From an uncultured Paracoccaceae bacterium (GTDB lineage: Bacteria; Pseudomonadota; Alphaproteobacteria; Rhodobacterales; Rhodobacteraceae): a stretch of 64,000 bases of DNA. The notes beneath the pieces are model-generated. The model made no database searches, was not told the DNA's origin, and saw nothing but the letters and a program-made list of their open reading frames with translations. How positions within the stretch are numbered: the stretch's first letter is position 1; every line of letters starts with the position of its first letter. Both the position numbers and the translations under genes were made by a program. The stretch is taken from positions 310,001 to 374,000 of the forward strand of contig CANLVP010000002.1 in the NCBI GenBank assembly GCA_947494675.1, given 5' to 3'. This document shows, one piece after another, positions 1-7,357 of this stretch.

Positions 1-44
1 AATTGGATTGCATGTTGTAATGATCTTCAGGGCTGGCCGGGCAG

Positions 45-155
45 TTAGATGCTGGCGAAGTCCTTGAAAACAGGCGGCTTTGGCGCGCTTGTTTCAACCG
101 GCGCGGGCTTGGGCGCGGGTGGATTTTGGGTGGGGGCTTGCGGTGCAGTGGCCAT
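45..155 (-). CDS. Small proline/alanine-rich peptide of unknown function (36 aa)
   Basis: A 36-codon reading frame begins MATAPQAP and ends DFASI-stop. On the minus strand an AAGGA Shine-Dalgarno lies about 7 nt before the ATG, which is the main reason for accepting so short a gene. The peptide is rich in Pro, Ala and Lys, with no membrane segment and no recognised domain. It lies downstream of the DEAD-box helicase gene on the same strand (gap 134 nt), so it could be a late member of that transcript. No family is recognised. It could still be a chance frame. Confidence 0.5.
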   Translation of the reverse strand: MATAPQAPTQNPPAPKPAPVETSAPKPPVFKDFASI

Positions 156-289
156 GGCTTTGTCCTTAGGTTGCCTGTTGATGGGGATCATCCCCACGCC
201 TCTTGCTGGGCGATATGATTAAAGAACCATGAAAATCTGCCGCTGGGGCGGCAGGAATGTGGCGGAAATGTGGCGGCTCGCGCGAGTTT

Positions 290-2428
290 TCAGTGCTTTT
301 GACGCTTTGGCGGTGCATTTCCGCCTTTGCCGGGGCCCTTGCGGCCTCCGGGCTTGCCGCCGGGCGGCGTGAACCGCTTGGAAGTGTCAGAGGCACTCGC
401 GCGGGGTTTGCCGCCGGGCTTCCCACCGGGTTTGTCGCCCGGCTTGCCTTTTGAAAACGGCTTGCCGCCTGGTTTTCCGCCGGGCTTTCCCTTGAAGGGT
501 TTGCCGTCGCCGCGTGGACGGTCGTCACCTTTACCCTGATAGGGTTTCTTGTCGCCCTTGGGCTTGTCAAACCCGCGTTTGGCAGTGACGGCACCGGAGT
601 GGTCACGCTTTTCCGCCTTGTTGTGCCGGGGCTTGCGCGGTTTGGGATCGTCGGCGGCACCGGGGATAATTGGGGGCACATCGTCCTGACGCGAGGGCGG
701 TGGTGGCGATGTATCGCGGGGGCGCCGGTCTTCGCGTGGTTTGCGCGGGCCGCGGTCGTCGCGCGGTTTCTGCGGGCCACGGTCGTCGCGCGCTTGGTAG
801 TCGCGTTTGTCGGGCCGGGGGCCACGACGCTCGCTGATTTGCGGCGCACCGTCGAGTGCCTTGAGCGTTGCCTGGTTCTCAAGGCTCATGTCGCTGCCAA
901 TGCTCCGCAGGAATCCCGCAACCGCAGGTTCACTAATTTCCACAAAGGTTTCATGGGGTTGGATGCGGATCGCGCCAATCTCGTTCTTGGTGATGCCGCC
1001 AGCCTTGCAAATCATCGGCAAAAGCCAACGCGCTTCGGCCTTGCCCTCGCGGCCCACATCAACCGAGAACCATTTGGAGGGGCCAAAGGCGGCTTTCTCA
1101 CGCTTTGGCTTTTCGTGGCGGTCGGGCATGTCGACGACTTCGGACAGGTGTTCCGGTGCGGACTGGCGGTTTTGGTAAAGCCGCAGATAGGCCGCTGCGA
1201 TCTGTTTGGCGTCGTGCTTTTCGAGGAGACGCTCGGCAAAGGTGGTTTCGACGTCCGTGAAGTCTTCGGTCCAAACGGGATCGTTCATCAGGCGCTCTTC
1301 ATCGGCCTTCAGGATATCCTCGGCGTTTGGCGGAAAGGCCCATTCGGCATTCAACTTGCCCCATTTGAGCAGGTTTTGCGCGCGTCGCTTCATCTTGGGC
1401 GGCACGATCATCGCAGAGATGCCCTTGCGCCCGGCGCGGCCTGTGCGGCCAGAGCGGTGCAGCAGAATCTCGGCGTTTGTGGGCAGTTCGGCGTGGATCA
1501 CCAGTTCCAGATTGGGCAGATCGATACCACGGGCGGCCACGTCCGTGGCGACACAGACGCGGGCGCGGCCATCACGCATGGCCTGCAGGGCGTGGCTGCG
1601 TTCTTGTTGTGACAGCTCACCCGAGAGCGCCACACAGGCAAAGCCCCGGTTGGACAGACGGGTGGTCAGGCGGGTGACCATGGCGCGGGTGTTGGCAAAG
1701 ACGATGGCGTTGGGGGCATCATAGAAACGCAGCGCATTGATGATCGCGTTGTCCACGTCGTGGTTTGCCACTTGCAGTGCACGGTAGGTGATATCGGCGT
1801 GCTGGCTTTCCTTGGTGACGGTCGTCACGCGGTAGCTGTCGGTTTGGTAGCTTTTGGCGAGCTTGGCGATCATCGGCGGCACAGTGGCCGAAAACATCAG
1901 GGTGCGGCGGTCTGCGGGAGCTTCGCCCAGGATGAATTCCAGGTCTTCGCGGAAGCCCAGGTCGAGCATTTCGTCAGCTTCGTCCAGCACGATGGCGCGG
2001 ATGGCAGAAAGGTCAAGCGAGCCACGCAGGATGTGGTCCTTTAGACGGCCCGGTGTCGCCACAACGATATGTGCGCCGCGATCCAAAGCGCGGCGTTCGT
2101 CGCGCATGTCCATGCCACCCACGGTGGAGGCCATGGTGACACCCGCACCGGCATAAAGCCACGACAGCTCTCGCTTCACCTGAAGCGCCAGTTCGCGGGT
2201 TGGTGCAATGACCAGCGCTAGCGGCGTGGTCGCAGGGCCAAAACGGCCGTCGTCGCCCAGGATTGTCGGGCCAATCGCCAGACCAAAGCCCACGGTTTTG
2301 CCGGAACCGGTTTGCGCGGACACCAGCAGGTCGCGGCCGTCAAGATCGGGATCGGTGACCGCCTCTTGCACGGGGGTCAGGGTATCGTAGCCCTGTTTGG
2401 CAAGGGCGTCGGCGAGGGTGGTGATCAT
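290..2428 (-). CDS. DEAD-box ATP-dependent RNA helicase with basic Gly/Lys/Pro tail
   Basis: ATP-dependent RNA unwinding protein of the DeaD/CsdA/DbpA type, likely acting in ribosome assembly and mRNA turnover. The RecA1 domain carries motif I AQTGSGKT (residues 38-45), PTREL (76-80), the DEAD box (149-152) and SAT (180-182). RecA2 carries HRSGRTGRAG near residue 330. A DbpA-like RNA-binding fold follows at roughly 485-555 (segment starting GGITKNEIGAIR). The last 150 residues are a basic, disordered tail with repeated GGKP units ending PPKRQKH. At 712 aa it is longer than minimal DEAD-box proteins because of this tail. The gene stands alone, and the ATG at 2428 gives a normal N-terminus only about 37 residues before motif I. 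Family assignment is secure; the specific subfamily is inferred. Confidence 0.93.
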   Translation of the reverse strand: MITTLADALAKQGYDTLTPVQEAVTDPDLDGRDLLVSAQTGSGKTVGFGLAIGPTILGDDGRFGPATTPLALVIAPTRELALQVKRELSWLYAGAGVTMASTVGGMDMRDERRALDRGAHIVVATPGRLKDHILRGSLDLSAIRAIVLDEADEMLDLGFREDLEFILGEAPADRRTLMFSATVPPMIAKLAKSYQTDSYRVTTVTKESQHADITYRALQVANHDVDNAIINALRFYDAPNAIVFANTRAMVTRLTTRLSNRGFACVALSGELSQQERSHALQAMRDGRARVCVATDVAARGIDLPNLELVIHAELPTNAEILLHRSGRTGRAGRKGISAMIVPPKMKRRAQNLLKWGKLNAEWAFPPNAEDILKADEERLMNDPVWTEDFTDVETTFAERLLEKHDAKQIAAAYLRLYQNRQSAPEHLSEVVDMPDRHEKPKREKAAFGPSKWFSVDVGREGKAEARWLLPMICKAGGITKNEIGAIRIQPHETFVEISEPAVAGFLRSIGSDMSLENQATLKALDGAPQISERRGPRPDKRDYQARDDRGPQKPRDDRGPRKPREDRRPRDTSPPPPSRQDDVPPIIPGAADDPKPRKPRHNKAEKRDHSGAVTAKRGFDKPKGDKKPYQGKGDDRPRGDGKPFKGKPGGKPGGKPFSKGKPGDKPGGKPGGKPRASASDTSKRFTPPGGKPGGRKGPGKGGNAPPKRQKH

Positions 2429-2482
2429 GGGTCAGGTCCGGTTTGGCTAAGCGTGCCGCCTATGCCTGTTGCCGCGTGGTGT

Positions 2483-3325
2483 CTAGGGCAAATCGCGGGA
2501 AACGGGCATGGGGGGCGGCTGTCGGCGGTGCCACAGGGTGATAATCCAGACGGCAGAGAGCAGGATCAGGAGCGGCAGGATGTAATTGGCAGGCGTCACG
2601 GTCAGGTCGTCGGGTTGCAAATCGTCCAGCGGCACATTGCTGACAGCCAGTTGGCCCGCCATGGCGTAGCTGTTCCAGACTGCGTGCAGCACGATCGCGG
2701 GCCACAGGTTGCCCGATTGCAGCAGGATGGCGCAAAAGAAGATGCCAAGGGCAGTGGCATTTACCACCTGAAAGATAGTGATGTCCCAGCCTTGACCGAT
2801 GGCAAGGTTCACCATGTGGAAGAGCCCAAAGAGCAGTGAACTGGCGAGGATCGCGAACCACAGGCTATGGGCCGTGCGCAGACCATGAAAGACGATGCCG
2901 CGAAAGAGTGTCTCTTCAAAAAGGCCCACCAGTAGGTTGAAGCAGACGATCACCAAGAGCATCAGCGCATTTCGCGAGACGTCGCCCTCGGTCAGCAGCA
3001 GGATCGCGAGGATGGCAAAAAGCGTCAGCGGTATCGCAGTGATATAGAGCGAGATGCGCAGCCCGCGGCGGTCGAACGGTGTGGTCAGGCGGGTCTGTCG
3101 CCACCATCCCAAGGCGGCCACTGCGCCAAGCACGATCACGCAAGTCATGAGCTGGACAGGCAGGTTGGACAGCAGCAGCGGCAGTTCGATCATGCCCCTG
3201 CCATCGCTGAGGTCCACGGGGCCGTAGACCAGCACTGGAAAGGCGAAAATCGCTGCAAAAAGTGTGAGCACACACATGGCAGAGAGCCGGGCGTGACGGT
3301 TGGCGATGATGCGAAAGCGGGTCAT
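2483..3325 (-). CDS. CPBP family intramembrane metalloprotease (CAAX protease-like)
   Basis: Polytopic membrane protein of about 280 aa with some eight hydrophobic segments. It shows the three CPBP/Abi signatures: EETLFRG (EExxxR), FGLFH (FxxxH) and HAVWN (HxxxN), the predicted metal-binding and catalytic residues. The frame stays open a further 48 codons upstream, but that extension is Pro/Arg-rich and runs into the neighbouring gene, so the ATG giving MTRFRIIAN is preferred. Substrate unknown: bacterial members have been linked to prenyl-protein processing, peptide maturation and immunity, and nothing here selects among these. It lies 55 nt downstream of the tandem-HD gene on the same strand. 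Confidence 0.88.
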   Translation of the reverse strand: MTRFRIIANRHARLSAMCVLTLFAAIFAFPVLVYGPVDLSDGRGMIELPLLLSNLPVQLMTCVIVLGAVAALGWWRQTRLTTPFDRRGLRISLYITAIPLTLFAILAILLLTEGDVSRNALMLLVIVCFNLLVGLFEETLFRGIVFHGLRTAHSLWFAILASSLLFGLFHMVNLAIGQGWDITIFQVVNATALGIFFCAILLQSGNLWPAIVLHAVWNSYAMAGQLAVSNVPLDDLQPDDLTVTPANYILPLLILLSAVWIITLWHRRQPPPMPVSRDLP

Positions 3326-3380
3326 GGGTGGGTTTGGCCGGATGCGGGCGGGGATGTCAATGAACCGCGCGCGGATTGGG

Positions 3381-4541
3381 TCAGCTATGCGCGGCAAACC
3401 ACGCGTCAATGCGCGGGGCGACAGCGGCCCAGACGGCGGGTGCGCCGCGCTGGACTTTAACGCCGACACGGGTTTCGACCTGCGCGCGGGTGACGTTGTA
3501 GTCGCGCCAAGAGGTGCCGCCAGTTTCCAGATTGCTGATCAGAGGCTGCACCCGGTCGATGGATTTGGCAAAGGTCGCATCGGGGCTTTGTGCCGCTTCG
3601 AATTCATCCCAAAGCGCGCGGAAGCTGGCGGCTTGATCGGCGGGCAATAGACCAAAGATGCGGTCGGCGGCGGCTTGTTCGATGCGTGCCTGCGTGGCCT
3701 CATCCCGTGCGGCGGCAGAATGGATCGGCACGTCGCCTGCGTCGATTTCCACAAGGTCGTGGATCAAGAGCATCTGCACAACGCGGTCGATCTGGATCGG
3801 GTGGGCGGCATGTTCGGCCAGCGTCAGGGCATAAAGGGCGATGTGCCAGCTATGCTCGCCCGAGTTTTCGGGACGCGAATTGTCGCAAAGTCGGGTGGCG
3901 CGCAGGGTGGTTTTGAGGCGGTCCGCCTCCGCCAGAAACCGGATGCGATCATCCAGAGGGGCGGGCAGGGGCGTGGGCGTTTTATCCAAGAGACCCATGG
4001 CGTGCGCATAGATCGGCGGCCAAGTGTCGGCCAGCGCGGTGGAGCGTCCAGTGGTCAGAATGGCCCGCAGGATGTCATGGTCGGTTTGGTTTTGGTGCGG
4101 ATTGGCCAGCGCCTGAAACAGCGGCTGGGTCATATCGAGACGGCGGGTGCATTGGGCGGTGGCCGATATACCGGTCTCGAAGTCTTCCCAGATGGCGCGG
4201 AATGCTTGGCCCTGGTCAGAGGGTAACAAGCCGTAAAGCCTGTCGGCGGCGGCCTTTTCCTTGGTGGCGATAGCCGATGCGTCTTGTGGCAGGTGGATCG
4301 GGTGGTCGCCTGCGTCAACCTCAACCAGATCATGCAGGAGCGCCATTGAAATGGCCGCGTGCAGGTCGACGCCGGGGGCCTGATCGGCCATGACCATCGC
4401 CCAGAGTGCGAGGTGCCAGCTGTGCTCAGCGGTGTTTTCGTGCCGCGAGCCGTCCATCAGGACGTTGGCCCGCGTGACGCCCTTGAGCGCATCGGCGGCT
4501 GTCAGGAAAGCGATTTGTTGGTCGATGCGAGATTGGGTCAT
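3381..4541 (-). CDS. Tandem HD-domain phosphohydrolase (two YfbR-like modules)
   Basis: Two homologous HD hydrolase modules lie head to tail in 386 aa. Module 1 has ENTAEHSWH (H40), LLHDLVEVDAGD (H70-D71) and a downstream Asp near 136. Module 2 has ENSGEHSWH (H230), LIHDLVEIDAGD (H261-D262) and Asp near 329. Each keeps the H...HD...D metal set of the YfbR/HD_3 group, whose characterised members are 5'-deoxynucleotidases. The modules are offset by about 190 residues, consistent with internal duplication. A single-module protein of this family is about 190-200 aa. The start overlaps the stop of the upstream gene (ATGA), so translation is probably coupled. A nucleotide substrate is an inference from the family. 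Confidence 0.85.
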   Translation of the reverse strand: MTQSRIDQQIAFLTAADALKGVTRANVLMDGSRHENTAEHSWHLALWAMVMADQAPGVDLHAAISMALLHDLVEVDAGDHPIHLPQDASAIATKEKAAADRLYGLLPSDQGQAFRAIWEDFETGISATAQCTRRLDMTQPLFQALANPHQNQTDHDILRAILTTGRSTALADTWPPIYAHAMGLLDKTPTPLPAPLDDRIRFLAEADRLKTTLRATRLCDNSRPENSGEHSWHIALYALTLAEHAAHPIQIDRVVQMLLIHDLVEIDAGDVPIHSAAARDEATQARIEQAAADRIFGLLPADQAASFRALWDEFEAAQSPDATFAKSIDRVQPLISNLETGGTSWRDYNVTRAQVETRVGVKVQRGAPAVWAAVAPRIDAWFAAHS

Positions 4542-5329
4542 CGGGTGATATATCCGCCCGTAAGGTTGACGACGATAATCGCGCGAGATGGGTCGTGGGT
4601 AAGCCCAGCGGACGCGATCATGCGGATGGACGGCGCGTTATCAGGCTTTGCGCCCGCATGAAACCTTGTGCAACCGATCAGCGGCTGACCATCGTGCAGC
4701 AGATGCGCAAAGGTCAGCGCCCCCAGGCCCATCCCCCGGTGTGCGGGTGCAACGGAGACACTTCCCGCGAACGCATCGCGCGCCAAGCGACCTTTGGGGT
4801 GGTGGCGGTCAACAGCAAAGGCACATGCCGCCAGCGTGCCGGTCGCGTCATGTAGCGTCGTGAGCGCAGAGGCGTAATGCTGGCCGCCCAGATAGTAGCC
4901 GGGTGGCGGGGCCACGCCGCAGCGCAGATTGAGCTCTTGGCAATCAGTGATGAGGTCGGGGTCAGGGTTTGCTGTCGTCGTCACGGCCCAGCCTTGTGGC
5001 AGGTGATGGCTTGCGATGACGGCAGAGCTGGCCTTGGTTGCAGCATCAGAGGTGGCCACATAGATCGCCCATTGCGGCAGGGCGATGTCAGAACCGAAAG
5101 TAGCGCGCGCGCCTGCCTTTGCACGGTCGGGGTCAACCATCAACAGGCCCACCATGCCGTAGCGTTCGGCCTCGGCCTTGATGACATCCCAGCCGGTTCG
5201 ATCCGGGTCGAGAAACTGCATCAGGCGACCACCGTTGCAGCGCAGGGGATCGGCGTCGATCTCTTTGCGGTTTTGCAGAATCTGCTTTTGCAGCGCCACC
5301 ATCGCGGGATCACCGACGAAATCTGTCAT
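4538..5329 (-). CDS. GNAT-like N-acetyltransferase domain protein
   Basis: Protein of 263 aa whose C-terminal half looks like a GNAT fold: a core strand, then VAPAHRGMGLGALTFAHLL, which fits the acetyl-CoA loop pattern (R/QxxGxG/A), then a strand with IGCTRFHAGAKPDN and a late NAPSIRMIASAG segment typical of motif B. The N-terminal half is less recognisable. The start at 5329 was chosen over an upstream in-frame codon because it gives an exact ATGA overlap with the gene before it; the 3' end overlaps the tandem-HD gene the same way. Substrate unknown. Confidence 0.7.
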   Translation of the reverse strand: MTDFVGDPAMVALQKQILQNRKEIDADPLRCNGGRLMQFLDPDRTGWDVIKAEAERYGMVGLLMVDPDRAKAGARATFGSDIALPQWAIYVATSDAATKASSAVIASHHLPQGWAVTTTANPDPDLITDCQELNLRCGVAPPPGYYLGGQHYASALTTLHDATGTLAACAFAVDRHHPKGRLARDAFAGSVSVAPAHRGMGLGALTFAHLLHDGQPLIGCTRFHAGAKPDNAPSIRMIASAGLTHDPSRAIIVVNLTGGYITR

Positions 5330-5763
5330 GAATGACGCGGGCCGGTGCGGTCGACGCCATTGGAGGCGATCTGCGCAAAAAGGTCGCCAAAGGCGTCCCA
5401 TGGGTAGTGGCCGTGCCAGGCGTTCAGGAACGCCTCAATCACAGCGGGGTCGTGGATAGGGGTGTCAGGGAAGCCAAGCTCGCGCCGTTTTTCAAAGTCG
5501 TAGAACAAGTTTACGTCAGGGATCTGGTCGAACCCGGCCAATGGCCATGTTTCATCCGCCAGATGGGCAGGGTCGATCATGCAAAAGGCCACGATATCCA
5601 ATGGGATAAAGGGGATGATCTTGGATTGAGCGTCGGTGATGCGATTGCTGAGGGCGCAAAAGACGGAGCCTTCGGGCGTGTCTTCGACCTCAAAGACCTG
5701 ACCTACGGCAAAACGACCGTCGAGCAGCGGCACGCGAAAGTAATCCGCTTGTGCGTAGATCAT
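5326..5763 (-). CDS. Hypothetical protein (145 aa)
   Basis: Soluble 145-aa protein beginning MIYAQADYFRVPLLDGRFA, with a run of short beta-like segments at the N-terminus and an acidic, aromatic-rich C-terminus. The opening (a PLxDGRFAVGQV pattern) loosely resembles Imm26-type proteins, but the match is too weak to assign. It sits in the middle of a four-gene coupled set, with ATGA overlaps at both ends, so it is very likely translated. Function unknown. Confidence 0.75.
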   Translation of the reverse strand: MIYAQADYFRVPLLDGRFAVGQVFEVEDTPEGSVFCALSNRITDAQSKIIPFIPLDIVAFCMIDPAHLADETWPLAGFDQIPDVNLFYDFEKRRELGFPDTPIHDPAVIEAFLNAWHGHYPWDAFGDLFAQIASNGVDRTGPRHS

Positions 5764-5981
5764 GTCTCTGTGCGTTTGGAAGCTGACTCCGCCAGCAGGT
5801 TGCGCGCCCGTTCTTCGGCCCGCAGGACCCGCACAAAGGTCAGATAGCTTTCCTGCAAGGACTGCGACGATGCGCCGACGATTTCACCGATCTGGTCGAT
5901 AATCTTTTCGTCGCCTGCGGCAATCGCCTCTGCCATCGCCTTTTGCGCAAGTTCCAATGCGGTGTCGTCAACGTATGACAT
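5760..5981 (-). CDS. Small helical hypothetical protein (73 aa)
   Basis: Acidic, predicted all-helical 73-aa protein beginning MSYVDDTALELA, with no cysteines, membrane segment or signal. Its stop overlaps the start of the 145-aa gene (ATGA), and it lies 9 nt after the alpha/beta hydrolase gene. The shape (two or three amphipathic helices) would suit a protein-protein interaction role, but no family is recognised. Confidence 0.75.
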   Translation of the reverse strand: MSYVDDTALELAQKAMAEAIAAGDEKIIDQIGEIVGASSQSLQESYLTFVRVLRAEERARNLLAESASKRTET

Positions 5982-5990
5982 GGGGCGAGC

Positions 5991-6644
5991 CTACCTTGTG
6001 TTTTCCGTCAGGCGACGGCGCACGTAAGTTTTGACGTGATCGATCATCGGGTCCATGTGCGGGTCTTCAAAGAAGTGCCCGGCGCCTTCCATCTCTGTAT
6101 GGGTGATGGTGATGCCCTTTTGCTCGTGCAGTTTGTTCACAAGGCTGACGGTATCTGCGGGCGGAGCCACACGGTCATTGTCACCATTGATGATAAGGCC
6201 CGAAGACGGGCAGGGCGCGAGGAACGAAAAGTCATACATATTGGCGGGGGGTGAGACGCTGATAAAGCCGGTAATCTCTGGCCGCCGCATCAAAAGCTGC
6301 ATCCCGATCCAGGCGCCAAAGCTGAAGCCTGCGACCCAGCAGTGCTTGGCGTTGTTGTTCATCGATTGCAGATAGTCGAGGGCTGAGGCCGCGTCCGACA
6401 GCTCACCCACGCCCTGATCATATTCGCCCTGTGACCGGCCCACGCCGCGAAAGTTGAAGCGCAACACGGTGAACCCCATGTTCAGAAAGGCGTAGTGCAG
6501 GTTATAGACCACGCGGTTATTCATGGTGCCGCCAAACTGCGGATGCGGGTGCAGCACGATGGCAATCGGTGCGTCGCGGTCTTTTTGCGGGTGGTAGCGC
6601 CCTTCAAGGCGGCCTTCGGGTCCGGGGAAGATGACTTCGGGCAT
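5991..6644 (-). CDS. Alpha/beta hydrolase (COG2945-type)
   Basis: Single-domain alpha/beta hydrolase of 217 aa, the usual size for the COG2945 group. HPHPQFGGTMNN near residues 32-43 is the typical oxyanion-hole region, the nucleophile elbow is GFSFGAW (Ser near residue 98), the acid lies in GDNDRVAPP and the catalytic His in GAGHFFEDP. No signal peptide, so cytoplasmic. It is the first gene of the leftward cluster ending at 3381 and is transcribed away from the suf operon; the two share a 155-bp intergenic region that contains the ICE operator. Natural substrate unknown. Confidence 0.88.
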   Translation of the reverse strand: MPEVIFPGPEGRLEGRYHPQKDRDAPIAIVLHPHPQFGGTMNNRVVYNLHYAFLNMGFTVLRFNFRGVGRSQGEYDQGVGELSDAASALDYLQSMNNNAKHCWVAGFSFGAWIGMQLLMRRPEITGFISVSPPANMYDFSFLAPCPSSGLIINGDNDRVAPPADTVSLVNKLHEQKGITITHTEMEGAGHFFEDPHMDPMIDHVKTYVRRRLTENTR

Positions 6645-6679
6645 TGCATTCCGTCTTTGGTTGCGGGCCAGAGGAATTC

Positions 6680-6708
6680 TTGACGAAAACGCTCGGACAC
6701 CTTAGAAA
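6680..6708 (+). promoter_or_regulatory. Predicted promoter of the suf operon
   Basis: A -35 element TTGACG (6680-6685), a 17-bp spacer and a -10 element TAGAAA (6703-6708) lie about 90 nt upstream of iscR. The -10 sits inside the ICE palindrome at 6701-6717, so a repressor bound there would block RNA polymerase. Predicted from sequence only. Confidence 0.5.
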
Positions 6709-6717
6709 CATTCTAAA
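6701..6717. promoter_or_regulatory. Irr-type iron control element (ICE box)
   Basis: The 17-mer CTTAGAA-ACA-TTCTAAA differs at one base from the ICE consensus TTTAGAA-N3-TTCTAAA bound by the haem-responsive regulator Irr in alphaproteobacteria. It overlaps the predicted -10 of the suf promoter, fitting Irr repression of suf under iron limitation or a related switch. It lies between divergent genes, so it could also affect the hydrolase at 5991-6644. Confidence 0.75.
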
Positions 6718-6799
6718 TCGGACGCAGAGCACCGCGCCGGAGTTAATCCGACCTAATCAGAGCGGGGCCAATCGTCAATGAGAATGGGGGGATAGCGCC

Positions 6800-7258
6800 A
6801 TGAAACTGAGCACGAAAGGGCGTTATGCCATGGTTGCGCTTGCGGATTTGGCGCTGCAACCGGATGGCGGCCTGGTGAATCTGACGGAGATTTCCAAGCG
6901 GCAGGACATTTCGCTGCCCTATCTGGAGCAGCTTTTCGTGAAATTGCGCCGGGCAAAGCTAGTGGATTCGGTGCGTGGGCCGGGCGGCGGCTACCGATTG
7001 GCGCGGCCAGCGTCGGATATTCGTGTGTCGGATATTCTGGGGGCCGTCGATGAAACCGTCTCGGCCATGCACAAGGGGGCAGGTGCCTCTGGCGCGGCCT
7101 CGGGCAGTCGCGCGCAGTCGCTGACCAACCGTTTGTGGGAGGGGCTGAGCGCCAATGTCTACGTCTTCCTGCATCAGACGCGGTTGTCGGATGTGGTGAG
7201 CAATGACATGGCCCCATGTCCCGCAGTGCCCGCCTTGTTTGAGGTCGTCGATGACTGA
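6800..7258 (+). CDS. iscR: Rrf2-family regulator IscR (single-cysteine type)
   Basis: Rrf2-family winged-helix regulator of 152 aa beginning MKLSTKGRYAMVALADLA. The recognition region has ISLPYLEQLFVKLRRAKLV and the wing VRGPGGGYRLARP. IscR controls Fe-S assembly genes according to cluster status. The E. coli protein binds [2Fe-2S] through three cysteines around residues 92-106; here that stretch has none, and the only cysteine is at position 140 (MAPCPAVP). This matches what is known of Rhodobacter-type IscR, which uses a different ligand set. It is the first gene of the suf operon, with the promoter and ICE site just upstream. Confidence 0.92.
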   Translation: MKLSTKGRYAMVALADLALQPDGGLVNLTEISKRQDISLPYLEQLFVKLRRAKLVDSVRGPGGGYRLARPASDIRVSDILGAVDETVSAMHKGAGASGAASGSRAQSLTNRLWEGLSANVYVFLHQTRLSDVVSNDMAPCPAVPALFEVVDD

Positions 7259-7264
7259 TCCAAA

Positions 7265-7340
7265 GGCGCGGCTGCGCCGCACGACTTTTCTGGGTAAGGA
7301 TGGGGGCGCTGCCCCCAAACCCCCGAGATATTTCTATTCC
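7265..7340. repeat. Rhodobacteraceae-type GC hairpin element (REP-like)
   Basis: The 93-bp gap between iscR and the desulfurase gene holds two hairpins: GGCGC/GCGCC near 7265-7278 and GGGGGC-GCT-GCCCCC at 7302-7316. The second is followed by AAACCCCCGAGATATTTCT. The GGGGG..GCCCCC..CCCCGAG-TATTT pattern resembles short elements I recall as widely dispersed between genes in Rhodobacteraceae. It may dampen or stabilise the transcript downstream of iscR. Confidence 0.5.
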
Positions 7341-7357
7341 AAAGAAAGCGATTGGCT

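Noticed and set aside
599-1612. Long plus-strand frame of 337 codons
   Set aside because: It is antisense to the DEAD-box helicase, which has all family motifs. GC-rich genes often leave long open frames on the opposite strand.
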